Below, in pieces: positions 17,243 to 25,257 of a stretch of 64,000 nt of DNA. The stretch is from Megaera polyxenophila. GTDB lineage: Bacteria; Pseudomonadota; Alphaproteobacteria; Rickettsiales; Rickettsiaceae. The translations under genes and the position numbers were made by a program. A model generated the notes under the pieces. That model saw nothing but the letters and a program-made list of their open reading frames with translations. It ran no database searches and was not told where the DNA came from. Where the stretch lies: NCBI RefSeq assembly GCF_029982035.1, contig NZ_CP104167.1, forward strand, positions 109,483-173,482, read 5' to 3'. Each line of letters begins with the position of its first letter. The stretch's first letter is position 1.

Positions 17243-17980
17243 ATGGTGATCGGAGACCGAAAGGAATCGGTCTTTAAGATGAGGCAGTCTTGGCGGATAG
17301 CGAATCATCTTAAAGACCTGGTACTACAAAAAAAGTATATAGCAATTTTAATAACGGCTATTTTTTTACCTTTTTTAAGCAATGCAAGCGTAACGTGCAA
17401 AGGTCATTTTGTCAATCCGATAACTGATATTTGCTGGAGTTGCCTGATGCCAATTTCAATTGGTGGTATGCATATCGGCAAGGGGGGAACACCAAAAAAG
17501 CGTGATACCAAAAATCCTAAAAATCCTATTTGTATATGTAGTAAGGGCACTCCACCGATACCCGTTCCCGGGTTGTCGATCGGTTTCTGGGAGCCGGTGC
17601 GTCTGGTTGACATAACAAGAACACCTTATTGCATGGTAAATTTAGGGGGGGTGAGTATAGGCAGTGACATGCGCAAGATCAGCAGTTACGAACGCCGTAA
17701 TAGTGCTGCTGGCCGGCGTGGTCATTTTAGTTTCCATCATGTTCATTATTACGTTTATCCTTTGATTTACTGGCTAGAACTGATCACTGATTTTGGGTGT
17801 CTTGAACAATCAACTTTTGATGTAGCGTATATGAGTGAGTTTGATATTACGTGGAACGATCCCAAAATGCAGAGTTTGCTCAATCCCGAGGCTATTTTAT
17901 TCGGTAATCCGATAGCTCAGGCTGCTTGTAGCCTGGATTGCGCAGCAGCAACTTTTAATTTGCCTGACGATAATATGTTC
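17243..17980 (+). pseudogene. traU: TraU, N-terminal two thirds, cut by IS91-like element
   Basis: The open frame starts at 17243, but the first 25-30 residues come from a palindromic repeat; the native signal peptide is IAILITAIFLPFLSNAS. TraU features follow: CKGHFVNPITDICWSCLMP, Cys-rich ICICSKGTPPIP, FWEPVRLVDITRTPYCMVNL, then YPLIYWLELITDFGC and SLDCAAATFNLPDDNMF. The coding sequence is interrupted by the IS91-like element at 17981 and resumes at 19795 with WCAGCWGNMYP. TraU is a periplasmic protein needed for DNA transfer in F-type systems. It is inactivated unless the element leaves precisely. Confidence 0.9.
17252..17355 (+). repeat. Palindromic repeat copy B at the start of traU (RPE-like)
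   Basis: It contains a perfect 12-bp inverted repeat, TCTTTAAGATGA at 17271-17282 and TCATCTTAAAGA at 17305-17316, and a smaller dyad GACCGA...TCGGTC just before it. It matches the sequence before traA at 6558-6627. It is read in frame at the N-terminus of the traU open frame, adding MRQSWRIANHLK-like residues ahead of the signal peptide. This is how rickettsial palindromic elements behave, though I cannot name its class. Confidence 0.7.
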
Positions 17981-18183
17981 TAGTATAGGAATTTCAAAAT
18001 TTGTAACCAGAAAAATTGTTAATCAAAACTTTGAAAATTCGTTTAATAAAATGTAGTTACAAGCCACAATATTAGAAATTATCAACACTTTTATAAAAAT
18101 CTCTGCCAGAATCTATCTAAAAATAGGTTCAGTTTTACAAATTATGTGGCTAAGACGTGAAAGAAGTGTTCGCCATAATGATG

Positions 18184-19313
18184 TTATCTAGGCGTTGATA
18201 ATAATTCATTGATTCTTATTAATAACAATGGCGGAGATAAACCGTAATAAACTTGCCGCAGATTCATACATTTATTGCAATTATAGCAAAACAGAGGATC
18301 TATTTTAAAATTCAACCAAATCATTAATCTCCAACTAATGAGCTTAGTTTTCTTATGAACGATTTGATTAATTGCCTTATATACGATAGGTAATTGTACG
18401 CCCCTAGTTCTATTAGATAAAAAACCGTAATACCTAATCATTCGAAAATAACGATCTGGTATATGCATAATCAGACTAGCTATGAACTGCATCACGGGCA
18501 TAGTTATGCGATCAATTGTATTATTATAGTGATCAAGAAATTTAAACGTTACCTGCTTTCCGTCGTAATTTTCTATTCTTGTCTCGGAAATAGGGGGCGT
18601 TTTATATACCGCCCTAAATATTCTATGTTGCGTTTATGATCATCCGATGGTTTTTGTAAATAAACATACCAACTGATTTCGTATAAACTACTCATCCAGT
18701 TATTAAAATTCTCAGCATTTTGATATGCGGACGGCAACTTCAAATTACTTGAGATATATTGAAAGCGAAATAACTCAAGGACTCTATGTCTCCACATTTT
18801 TTTAATAGGTTCGGCAGGAAAAAATAATTTTTGCCACTTGCCTTTGCTATTTATACCGCCGCAAGTAACCGATAAATGGATATGAACATTGCGTTTTAAA
18901 TCTCTACCGAAAGTGTGTAAGGCAGTAAATATACCAACCACAAGATTTTTCTTTGTAGCTATCTCCTTAATAATTCCTGCTGCAATACCGGAAATCAATC
19001 CAAACAGATCACGATTGAGCCAAAATATCGGCCATAAAGAGTCCGGCATTGTAAATGTAATGTGCTGCCATCGTGTTTTTGGTAGAACATTGCTAGCCTT
19101 ACTCACCCATTGATCCGTTTGTTTCTTACCACAACGAGAACAAAACCTACCTTTACAGCTGAATGCTACCGATTTATTGCGGTTACAATCACGGCAGCTA
19201 TAACGTTTAAATCCTAAATATTTCGTTCCACACGATATAACTTTAGTGACGTTGAAAATAATGCCGTATCTTAGCTTGCCGTATTTTTTAGCGAAATCGA
19301 GACCAATTACCAC
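18184..19313 (-). CDS. IS91-like transposase, split by a frameshift at a C5 run (copy 1)
   Basis: The first part (18573-19313, 246 residues) has a Cys zinc-binding domain (CRDCNRNKSVAFSCKGRFCS, CGKKQTDQW), the HUH motif HIHL at about residues 150-153 and a Y-x3-Y pair (EYLGRY), the marks of Y2 rolling-circle transposases. It then runs into RPLFPRQE and stops. In the next frame the family ending continues: RPPISETRIENYDGKQ, then 18184-18501 (MPVMQFIASLIMHIPDRYFR, FLSNRTRG). The shift is at the C-run near 18577-18582. Together about 390 residues, the IS91 length. The same break is present in all four copies. Confidence 0.85.
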
Positions 19314-19386
19314 GGTCTAGAAAAATATGTTTTATAGATATTCCTTTACCGACTATTTCCATAAATTACTTATAGTTAATGTTTTC

Positions 19387-19641
19387 TTACCAAGGAATCT
19401 TTCTTCCTTTGCGTTCTAAATCAAATTCTTTACAATCAGGGCAATAGTAAACAGAATTATACTTATGATTGGGAGATATTTTTCGCAACATTATCCAGAA
19501 AGCCTTGGCTATTTCCTTATCTCCTTCGGAAAAAATCTTTTTGATCCTGCTGTAAGGAATTGCTTGCTCTTTAGAAATGGCCTTAAGAGTTTTTACCGCT
19601 AATTCATTGACCAAATGCTGCTCAGAGTGCAAGTTACTCAT
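19387..19641 (-). CDS. Accessory small protein of IS91-like element (copy 1)
   Basis: An 84-residue protein upstream of the transposase in all four copies, identical each time. It is mainly helical (HLVNELAVKTLKAISKEQAI, EIAKAFWIMLRK) and ends with a CPDC pair that might bind metal. The conservation across copies suggests either a coding role in the element or simply recent copying. I know no function for it. Confidence 0.6.
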   Translation of the reverse strand: MSNLHSEQHLVNELAVKTLKAISKEQAIPYSRIKKIFSEGDKEIAKAFWIMLRKISPNHKYNSVYYCPDCKEFDLERKGRKIPW

Positions 19642-19794
19642 AACTCAATTATATATTATCTTATGTATGTCTAACATTCAGTCTTTATAACTCAAGTTAA
19701 AACAAATCAAATACCAGTATTATAATCCTCCATAAATATTTATCGGTCAAGAGTATCTTCTTTTAAGCTGCCACCGATAGGTGGCTTATCTTTG

Positions 19795-20166
19795 TGGTGT
19801 GCCGGTTGCTGGGGCAATATGTATCCTTTAAGCGGAGCAAATGCCGACCATATTGGCGGGGTAGGAAACAGTAGTTTGCTTACAATGCGGATTCTAAACA
19901 AGTTACATAGGATTGGTCTTGCTCGTGAGACGTCGACTTCTAATGGGAAGATTAACGGCCCATTATGTCGAAAACCAAGAATTTTAAAGCTGAAGAAAAG
20001 CCAATACAAGCTGCAGATGGTTCATCCAAAAACCACATCTGAGGGTATAGGTTGTTGGCCTCTTGGGCTATCTGACATGCTTTATCAAGCGGGCAAGGAA
20101 TATCCGTATGACGGACAAGATTGGGGGTATCTATTATGGCGAAAAACGAACTGCTGTTTACTTTAA
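19795..20166 (+). pseudogene. traU: TraU, C-terminal part after IS91-like insertion
   Basis: This restores the end of TraU: WCAGCWGNMYPLSGANADHI, SLLTMRILNKLHRIGL, PLCRKPRILKLKKSQYKLQM, then GCWPLGLSDMLYQAGKEYPY and GQDWGYLLWRKTNCCLL. These Cys/Trp-rich blocks are typical of TraU C-termini. It directly continues the fragment ending at 17980, so the target was the M-F/W-C-A-G junction. Its stop overlaps the trbC start. It has no start of its own. Confidence 0.88.
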
Positions 20167-20780
20167 AGGCGATAATTTTGGCGCTGATATTTTTTACGGC
20201 AAAACCTGTTTTTGCGAGCCGTTATACGGAAATTAGTAACCAAGACCGGGAATGGGTTATGAATCTGGCTACGAAATCACTTAATTCGGTGATGGAAGGG
20301 ATAAAGGAGAAATACCTTGAGTACCGGCGGAGTATTGATACTGCTCGCAAGCAGGATGAGACGGAGGTGTATAAGTTGCCTGATGAAAAAGCAACTTTAA
20401 GAGTGTTTGTAAGTTCCAGTATGAGCGAAGAACTACTCAAGTCTTATGTAAAGGCAGCGGGAAGATATAACGCCATACTGGTTTTTAAAGGCCTACCTAA
20501 AGGGTCATGGCAGGAGTTAAGCAGAATTGTAGCACTAATGAATGATAACAACGATGAAATACAGATTCAGCTTGATGATGAAGCGTTTAATCGCTTTTCC
20601 GTTAAAAGCGTTCCGACTTTTGTATTAAGTAAAGCAGACAGGCAATTCTGGCAGGAAGGGGTAGAGGAAGTTTTTGATCGGGTGGTTGGCAATATCGGAA
20701 TTAGCGGGGCATTAAAACTAATGGCGGAAAAAGGGGATCTAGCGGAGATAGCAAGAGAAATTCTGGAGGGAGCGCAATGA
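20136..20780 (+). CDS. trbC: TrbC, F-type pilin assembly protein
   Basis: I chose ATG 20136, which lies within the traU 3' end; a frame start at 20121 is less likely. The 214-residue product has a signal peptide (FTLKAIILALIFFTAKPVFAS), a charged helical middle and the TrbC core: LRVFVSSSMSEELLKSYVKA, AGRYNAILVFKGLPKGS, and FNRFSVKSVPTFVLSK. The thioredoxin-like cis-Pro VPTFVL supports the family. TrbC acts with TraW in the periplasm. The next gene starts at overlapping ATGA. Confidence 0.88.
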   Translation: MAKNELLFTLKAIILALIFFTAKPVFASRYTEISNQDREWVMNLATKSLNSVMEGIKEKYLEYRRSIDTARKQDETEVYKLPDEKATLRVFVSSSMSEELLKSYVKAAGRYNAILVFKGLPKGSWQELSRIVALMNDNNDEIQIQLDDEAFNRFSVKSVPTFVLSKADRQFWQEGVEEVFDRVVGNIGISGALKLMAEKGDLAEIAREILEGAQ

Positions 20781-21853
20781 TTGGAATTCTGAGGCTAACA
20801 TTTTTTTGTATCTTTTGTTTTTCTGCAAGCAGCAAGGTAATAGCAAGTAGCTATAAAGACCCAACTAGCAAGACCAATGTAAACATCCAGACCGATCTGT
20901 TCAGGAAATCCGTAGGAGATGTTGAAGCATTTAAGAGTCAGGTACAGGAAGAGGAAAGGGAGGCAATAGAGAAGTTAAGATCAGGCGGGGATCATGGCGT
21001 AGAATTCATTGCAGGTAGCAGTAGAAAAGAAATTGATGAAAATACAGCAGAGCTTAGCACCATAAGAGCCGATGAGCTAAATGATAGAGGGAGAACAAAA
21101 TTATTAAAGGAAAATCTGCTTGAAGAGATTTACGTTGATGAAAGCAACCCCCTTATGGTAGCTCACCGCAAGGATGCCGAAAAGATAGCGGAAGGTAGTA
21201 AGGATTTGCTGGAGTCCCTACTTCTTTCCTTAAAGGAGCGTCTTGGAGTGGACTGCTATACCGTAAAAGGAAATAAGGAAATAGAGCCGGAGCATCATAT
21301 TGCGCTTAAGGAAGAACAAATCAAGGAAACTATTTATGACCAAACAATGTGTGAAGAGCCACGAAACAAATATAACTGCCATGATGCTCTGACTCTTCGC
21401 TGTGCTCAGAGGGGTATACGGTTTAGGCCGTGGCAAAGCCGTCAGATAGTTATCTCAGGTAGCGAGTTATTTCGCTCAGGAAAAACCGTATTCTGGGTAG
21501 ATCATACTGGAAGAAGCTGTTTTGAATACAAACTCTCAGTAGGCCCACGAACCATTGGTGGTTTCTTCAGCGCTCCTCGTAATATCCCGCCTAATTCCTA
21601 TCATGTTGCACTGATGAGAGAGTTTCTAGTTACTAAACACCCCGGGAGCACTCTTGATAATATCAGCACCGAGATGAGTTCATGGTGGAGTGGCGGTCTG
21701 TTTTCGGTAGACGGTTGGTATTACGGTGGTAGGAGGCTCGGTCATAAAGATTATGGATGGAGAAGTTATACGGTAAATTACCAATATAGGGACGGTTATC
21801 CTGTATGTGAGCAGTGGTCAGAAGATTGGAGCGAGACATGTATACTCCAATGA
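20777..21853 (+). CDS. Secreted TraN-like protein, first of a tandem pair
   Basis: A 358-residue protein with a signal peptide (LTFFCIFCFSASSKVIAS), a charged helical N-terminal half, and a C-terminal half rich in Cys, Trp and Gly (CHDALTLRCAQRGIRFRPWQ, WWSGGLFSVDGWYYGGRR, CEQWSEDWSETC). Its place after trbC and before traF is that of traN, the outer-membrane mating-pair stabilisation protein. F TraN is about 600 residues in one chain; here two proteins with separate signal peptides occupy the slot. I infer a split TraN or a TraN partner. Confidence 0.6.
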   Translation: MIGILRLTFFCIFCFSASSKVIASSYKDPTSKTNVNIQTDLFRKSVGDVEAFKSQVQEEEREAIEKLRSGGDHGVEFIAGSSRKEIDENTAELSTIRADELNDRGRTKLLKENLLEEIYVDESNPLMVAHRKDAEKIAEGSKDLLESLLLSLKERLGVDCYTVKGNKEIEPEHHIALKEEQIKETIYDQTMCEEPRNKYNCHDALTLRCAQRGIRFRPWQSRQIVISGSELFRSGKTVFWVDHTGRSCFEYKLSVGPRTIGGFFSAPRNIPPNSYHVALMREFLVTKHPGSTLDNISTEMSSWWSGGLFSVDGWYYGGRRLGHKDYGWRSYTVNYQYRDGYPVCEQWSEDWSETCILQ

Positions 21854-22935
21854 AAAAGATAAGCTCCTTTCTAATAATTTTTACATGTTGGATAATCTTA
21901 ATGCTTTCCGGCTTCGAGGTAGCAGTAGCAGGCAAAAGATTCATCTCAAGTCATCCTTGTAGTGATACCGCTAAGGTTTGCGTAAGCGGCGGCGGGACAC
22001 GCAATATAGACGGCTTTGACGTATATAGGGATTGCTGGCAATGGTCTTATACCAAAACCTGCGATTATCCAAGTAAGAATAACTGCCGGGTTTATAGCCA
22101 TTGCTATTTTGTAACAAATGGGAGTTGCCTTCTTACCGATAGCCAAGGATCGTGTGTTAATCAGCAAAGAGAGTTCTCATGTAAACGCAAAGAGCAAATA
22201 ACTATAACCGGTCCAGAGGTTAGAACAGGGTTAAAGGAAAAAGCAGGGCCGGATCAGCTGGTTTGTACCGATATTCCATGTATTGACGGCAATTGCGTTG
22301 ATAAGAGCTATACCACCAACGGCGAGATGATGGATTCGATATCAAGACTTTACGCTATTAGCAAAATGAAACCTGACAAGGGTGGTAATTTTAGCCTTTT
22401 CCAAGGAAGCGGTCAGCATTGTTCAAAGAAAGCAACCAGTTATACGAATTGCTGCAGTCAGAACCCTAAAGGCTGGGGTAAAGAGCTTGGTGCAAAGTGC
22501 AGTAAGGACGAAAACCTGCTTGCAGAGCGGAGAGCAAAAAATCTATGCGTTTATGTCGGGAAAGAAAAGGTAAAGACAGTAGGAGTAACTACTGTTGTAA
22601 AACACCATTTCTGCTGCTGGGGCAATATGCTCGATAAAGTAGTACAGGTACAGGGCAGAAAGCAACTAGGTATAAATTTTGGTAGCGGAGGCTCACCGAA
22701 TTGCCGGGGGCTTACGCTTGAAGAGATACATAGAATAGACTGGGAACAGGTGGATTTTACAGAGTTTATCGAAGATTTTAAGTTTAAATTTTTTGGGAGC
22801 TATAAAGCCCCAAGTTCTGCGGCTTTAGGTAAAACGGTAAAGCAGGGGGTATCCGGTATCCGCACAGGCGATATGAATCCGGATAATCAGGATAATAACA
22901 GGAGCGGCGTAAATGAGAAAGCGGTATTCGAATAG
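21850..22935 (+). CDS. traN: TraN-like cysteine-rich secreted protein, second of pair
   Basis: I start at ATG 21850, overlapping the stop of the previous gene (ATGA), because a clean signal peptide follows (ISSFLIIFTCWIILMLSGFE). The 361-residue product is very Cys-rich (SSHPCSDTAKVCVSGGGTRN, YRDCWQWSYTKTCDYPSKNN, KATSYTNCCSQNPKGWG, HHFCCWGNMLDKVVQVQGRK), matching the conserved middle and C-terminal parts of TraN. TraN stabilises mating pairs at the recipient surface. The traF start overlaps its end. Confidence 0.8.
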   Translation: MKKISSFLIIFTCWIILMLSGFEVAVAGKRFISSHPCSDTAKVCVSGGGTRNIDGFDVYRDCWQWSYTKTCDYPSKNNCRVYSHCYFVTNGSCLLTDSQGSCVNQQREFSCKRKEQITITGPEVRTGLKEKAGPDQLVCTDIPCIDGNCVDKSYTTNGEMMDSISRLYAISKMKPDKGGNFSLFQGSGQHCSKKATSYTNCCSQNPKGWGKELGAKCSKDENLLAERRAKNLCVYVGKEKVKTVGVTTVVKHHFCCWGNMLDKVVQVQGRKQLGINFGSGGSPNCRGLTLEEIHRIDWEQVDFTEFIEDFKFKFFGSYKAPSSAALGKTVKQGVSGIRTGDMNPDNQDNNRSGVNEKAVFE

Positions 22936-23743
22936 GCAATATGCAGTTTTGCTGTTGCTTTTGGTAATCTTGAATCCTACAGCTTCCTTGGCTGTAAACA
23001 GTTTTTTTGAACCTGATTCCTTTTATCGTGGGTGGTTATGGTTTGAAGAAAAGGAAAAACAGTTAGAAGAACCGGAAAATAAGAAAAGGAGTGAATTTAC
23101 AAAAGAAGAAATGGAGGCAATAAAAACTGAAAATGAAAAATTTGCCCATGAGCTTGAACTTCTAAGGCACGTAATGATCCGTTACCCGGATAATCTTGAA
23201 TATGTACGTAAGTATAAGGAGAAAGAAAAAATCATGCTCGATAATGCTCAAGTACTTGGACATAGTTTTTTAATGGCAAATTTCCTGAATCCGAATATCG
23301 CCAATCATCTGGAAGCCCCACAAAATATTTATGGACGAAAAGCTTTGAAAGAGCAAGAAGAAAAGCAGAATTCGGCAACCCTTAAAGTCATTGCTAAAAA
23401 GGTCGAGTTATTTCTGTTTTTTAAAAGTGACTGTAATCATTGCGAGGTACTTGAAAAACATTTAGCGAGGTTTGCAGATATCTATGGTTTTAAGGTTGAA
23501 GCAGTCAGTATCGACGGTACTAAAAGCAGGTATTTTAAAACTCATACCAACACTGAGTTAATAGAGCAACTGCAGCTTAAGGAAATGCCGACGGTAATTG
23601 CGGTAACCAATGATAGTAGTTTAAGGTTCGAACTTGCAAGAGGAGCGGTATCAGTTGCAGACCTTGAGGATAATAGCCTGCTTATGGCGAAATACTTAGA
23701 AACAGTGGTAGGACAAGGCAACGGAATAAAAGGAAAAGAATGA
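22913..23743 (+). CDS. traF: TraF, F-type thioredoxin-like assembly protein
   Basis: A 276-residue protein with a signal peptide (AVLLLLLVILNPTASLAV), FYRGWLWFEE near the N-terminus as in TraF, and a thioredoxin domain with an intact CxxC (FFKSDCNHCEVLEKHLARFA) and cis-Pro (KEMPTVIAV). F TraF usually lacks CxxC, whereas TraF/TrbB-type relatives keep it, so this one may also be a disulfide oxidoreductase for the Cys-rich TraU and TraN. Overlaps both neighbours by a few bases, typical for the operon. Confidence 0.88.
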   Translation: MRKRYSNRQYAVLLLLLVILNPTASLAVNSFFEPDSFYRGWLWFEEKEKQLEEPENKKRSEFTKEEMEAIKTENEKFAHELELLRHVMIRYPDNLEYVRKYKEKEKIMLDNAQVLGHSFLMANFLNPNIANHLEAPQNIYGRKALKEQEEKQNSATLKVIAKKVELFLFFKSDCNHCEVLEKHLARFADIYGFKVEAVSIDGTKSRYFKTHTNTELIEQLQLKEMPTVIAVTNDSSLRFELARGAVSVADLEDNSLLMAKYLETVVGQGNGIKGKE

Positions 23744-25193
23744 TTCGGGGAATAATTAATATCGGCAAAATAATCCGGTTAAAAAAGACAATTACTATTG
23801 GTCTTGTAGCAATTCTGGTATCAGAAATGGTGTTTAATACTGCCTATGCTGATTTGAATAAGTTAATCAAGAACGTTATGCCTCGGGGTACGATGAGTAA
23901 CGTAACTGTAGGCGGTGTTGTCAGAGAACAGGAAGCAGGGCATTTAATGGGCGGATCGGTAATAATCAAAACTCCGGCAGAACCCGGTTTGCAATTGATT
24001 CAGGCTAAAGCCCCTTCCTGTAAAATGGGCGGCCTGCCTTGCGGTGCGCAGTTTGAGTTTTTGGGTGGTGCAGTCAGTATTGTTAATTCGGCTGAACTTA
24101 TGCGTCATTTAAAGGGGCTTGCCCAAAATGCCGGTACTTATGGGGCAATGATGTTGGTCAAAACCATGTGCTCACATTGTGAGGATTTGATGACGTGGCT
24201 GGATAATAAAGCTGATTGGCTTAATAGTATGGCTAAAACGGATTGTGAAGATATGGCCAAACACGCTGACGGAATGCTCGGTAAAATAACTGCCGGGTCA
24301 CGTGCTACCCGTCAATCGGCTTCTTTTTTAAACGGAGACAAGAAAGATCTGGCATCTTTCTCAGAAGGTTCAAAAAAAGAAACTGAAGATCCAACCGGAG
24401 GTAATCCTGAACTTGAAAGCATGCTTGGAGATAATTACAATCTAGTGTGGAAAGCACTTGATAAGAAAGCACCGGCTAGTAGTTCAAATAATTCCTTAAA
24501 AGAAGTGTTAATGAGTATTTCAGGGACGGTTATCGGTCGAAAAGACTCAGGGGGCGCAGATCCGTCAGTCATAGAATCTCTCTGATCAATAAGGAAATGA
24601 TAGAGGAATTCATCGGTGCTAAATCTACTCCGAGTAAAGAGGTTAATTTATACCTCTGTGATGAGGCAACTGCGTGTCTTGCTCCGACAATTAAATCTTC
24701 GGTAATTAAGCCGAAAGACAGTTTAATGGGTAGGGTAGAAGATTTGCTGATCTCAATTACTCAGAAAATCAGAAATGATAAGGAAGCGTTTACGGATGAA
24801 GAAAGTACTTTAATAGCAATGTCCAGTCTTTCTCTAGTTACCAAGATTGAACTTGATCTTAGCAACTACTCCGGTAGTGACGAGGCAGTTGCGGCGCAAA
24901 GCGAATTTGTCGAAGCACTCTGTTTTGACGTAGTAACAACTTATCTTGCTAAATTACTGCAGGAAGTGCAGCAGGCAGTTTCCGAACTTCAATATACGCA
25001 AATAGCCGATAGTGGAGCATTTAACAAATTTGATCAAGAGTGTAGAGAAACTCTGCGTGCATTATCACGAGCCAAGAATGAAGCGTTTAAGCGATATGAC
25101 TTGATTGCCCAGACTAAAGCACGGCTTCGAGCGGAAATTAAGCATTTCGAATTTAAATTTGAGGAATATTGCAGCGGTCAGAATGAGAGTTAG
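23740..25193 (+). pseudogene. traH: TraH, F-type pilus assembly protein, frameshifted
   Basis: The first part (23740-24585) has a signal peptide, PRGTMSNVTVGGVVREQEAG, GGLPCGAQFEFLGGAVSIVN and QNAGTYGAMMLVKTMCSHCE, all TraH-like. It stops after DPSVIESL, and the rest continues in the -1 frame from about 24575: ISLINKEMIEEFIGAKSTPS, and the helical C-terminus to 25193. Combined length is about 480 residues, matching TraH. A one-base loss near 24570 splits it. TraH works with TraF and TraU in the periplasm. Confidence 0.85.
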
Positions 25194-25257
25194 GAATACG
25201 CTGAAAGCCGGTCAGAGAACAAATAACAAAATAACCAGTAAATACAGATAGAGAAAA

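Larger units (their letters stand above)
17981..19792 (-). mobile_element. IS91-like element copy 1 (1812 bp), in traU
   Basis: One of four copies in the window (others 44175-45987, 59205-61017, 61797-63608). The left end is TAGTATAGGAA and the right end is GCCACC-GATA-GGTGGC followed by TTATCTT, a hairpin as in IS91 ter/ori ends. There are no terminal inverted repeats. It contains three minus-strand frames: an accessory 84-residue gene, a zinc-ribbon HUH transposase and its out-of-frame C-terminal part. Copies 1 and 4 form one subtype (ggaattt, 1812 bp), copies 2 and 3 another (ggaaatt, 1813 bp). Confidence 0.88.

Noticed and set aside
18889..19113. A 74-residue plus-strand frame in each IS91-like copy (also 45084, 60114 and 62705)
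   Set aside because: It is antisense to the conserved HUH domain, so it is a shadow, repeated only because the element is repeated.
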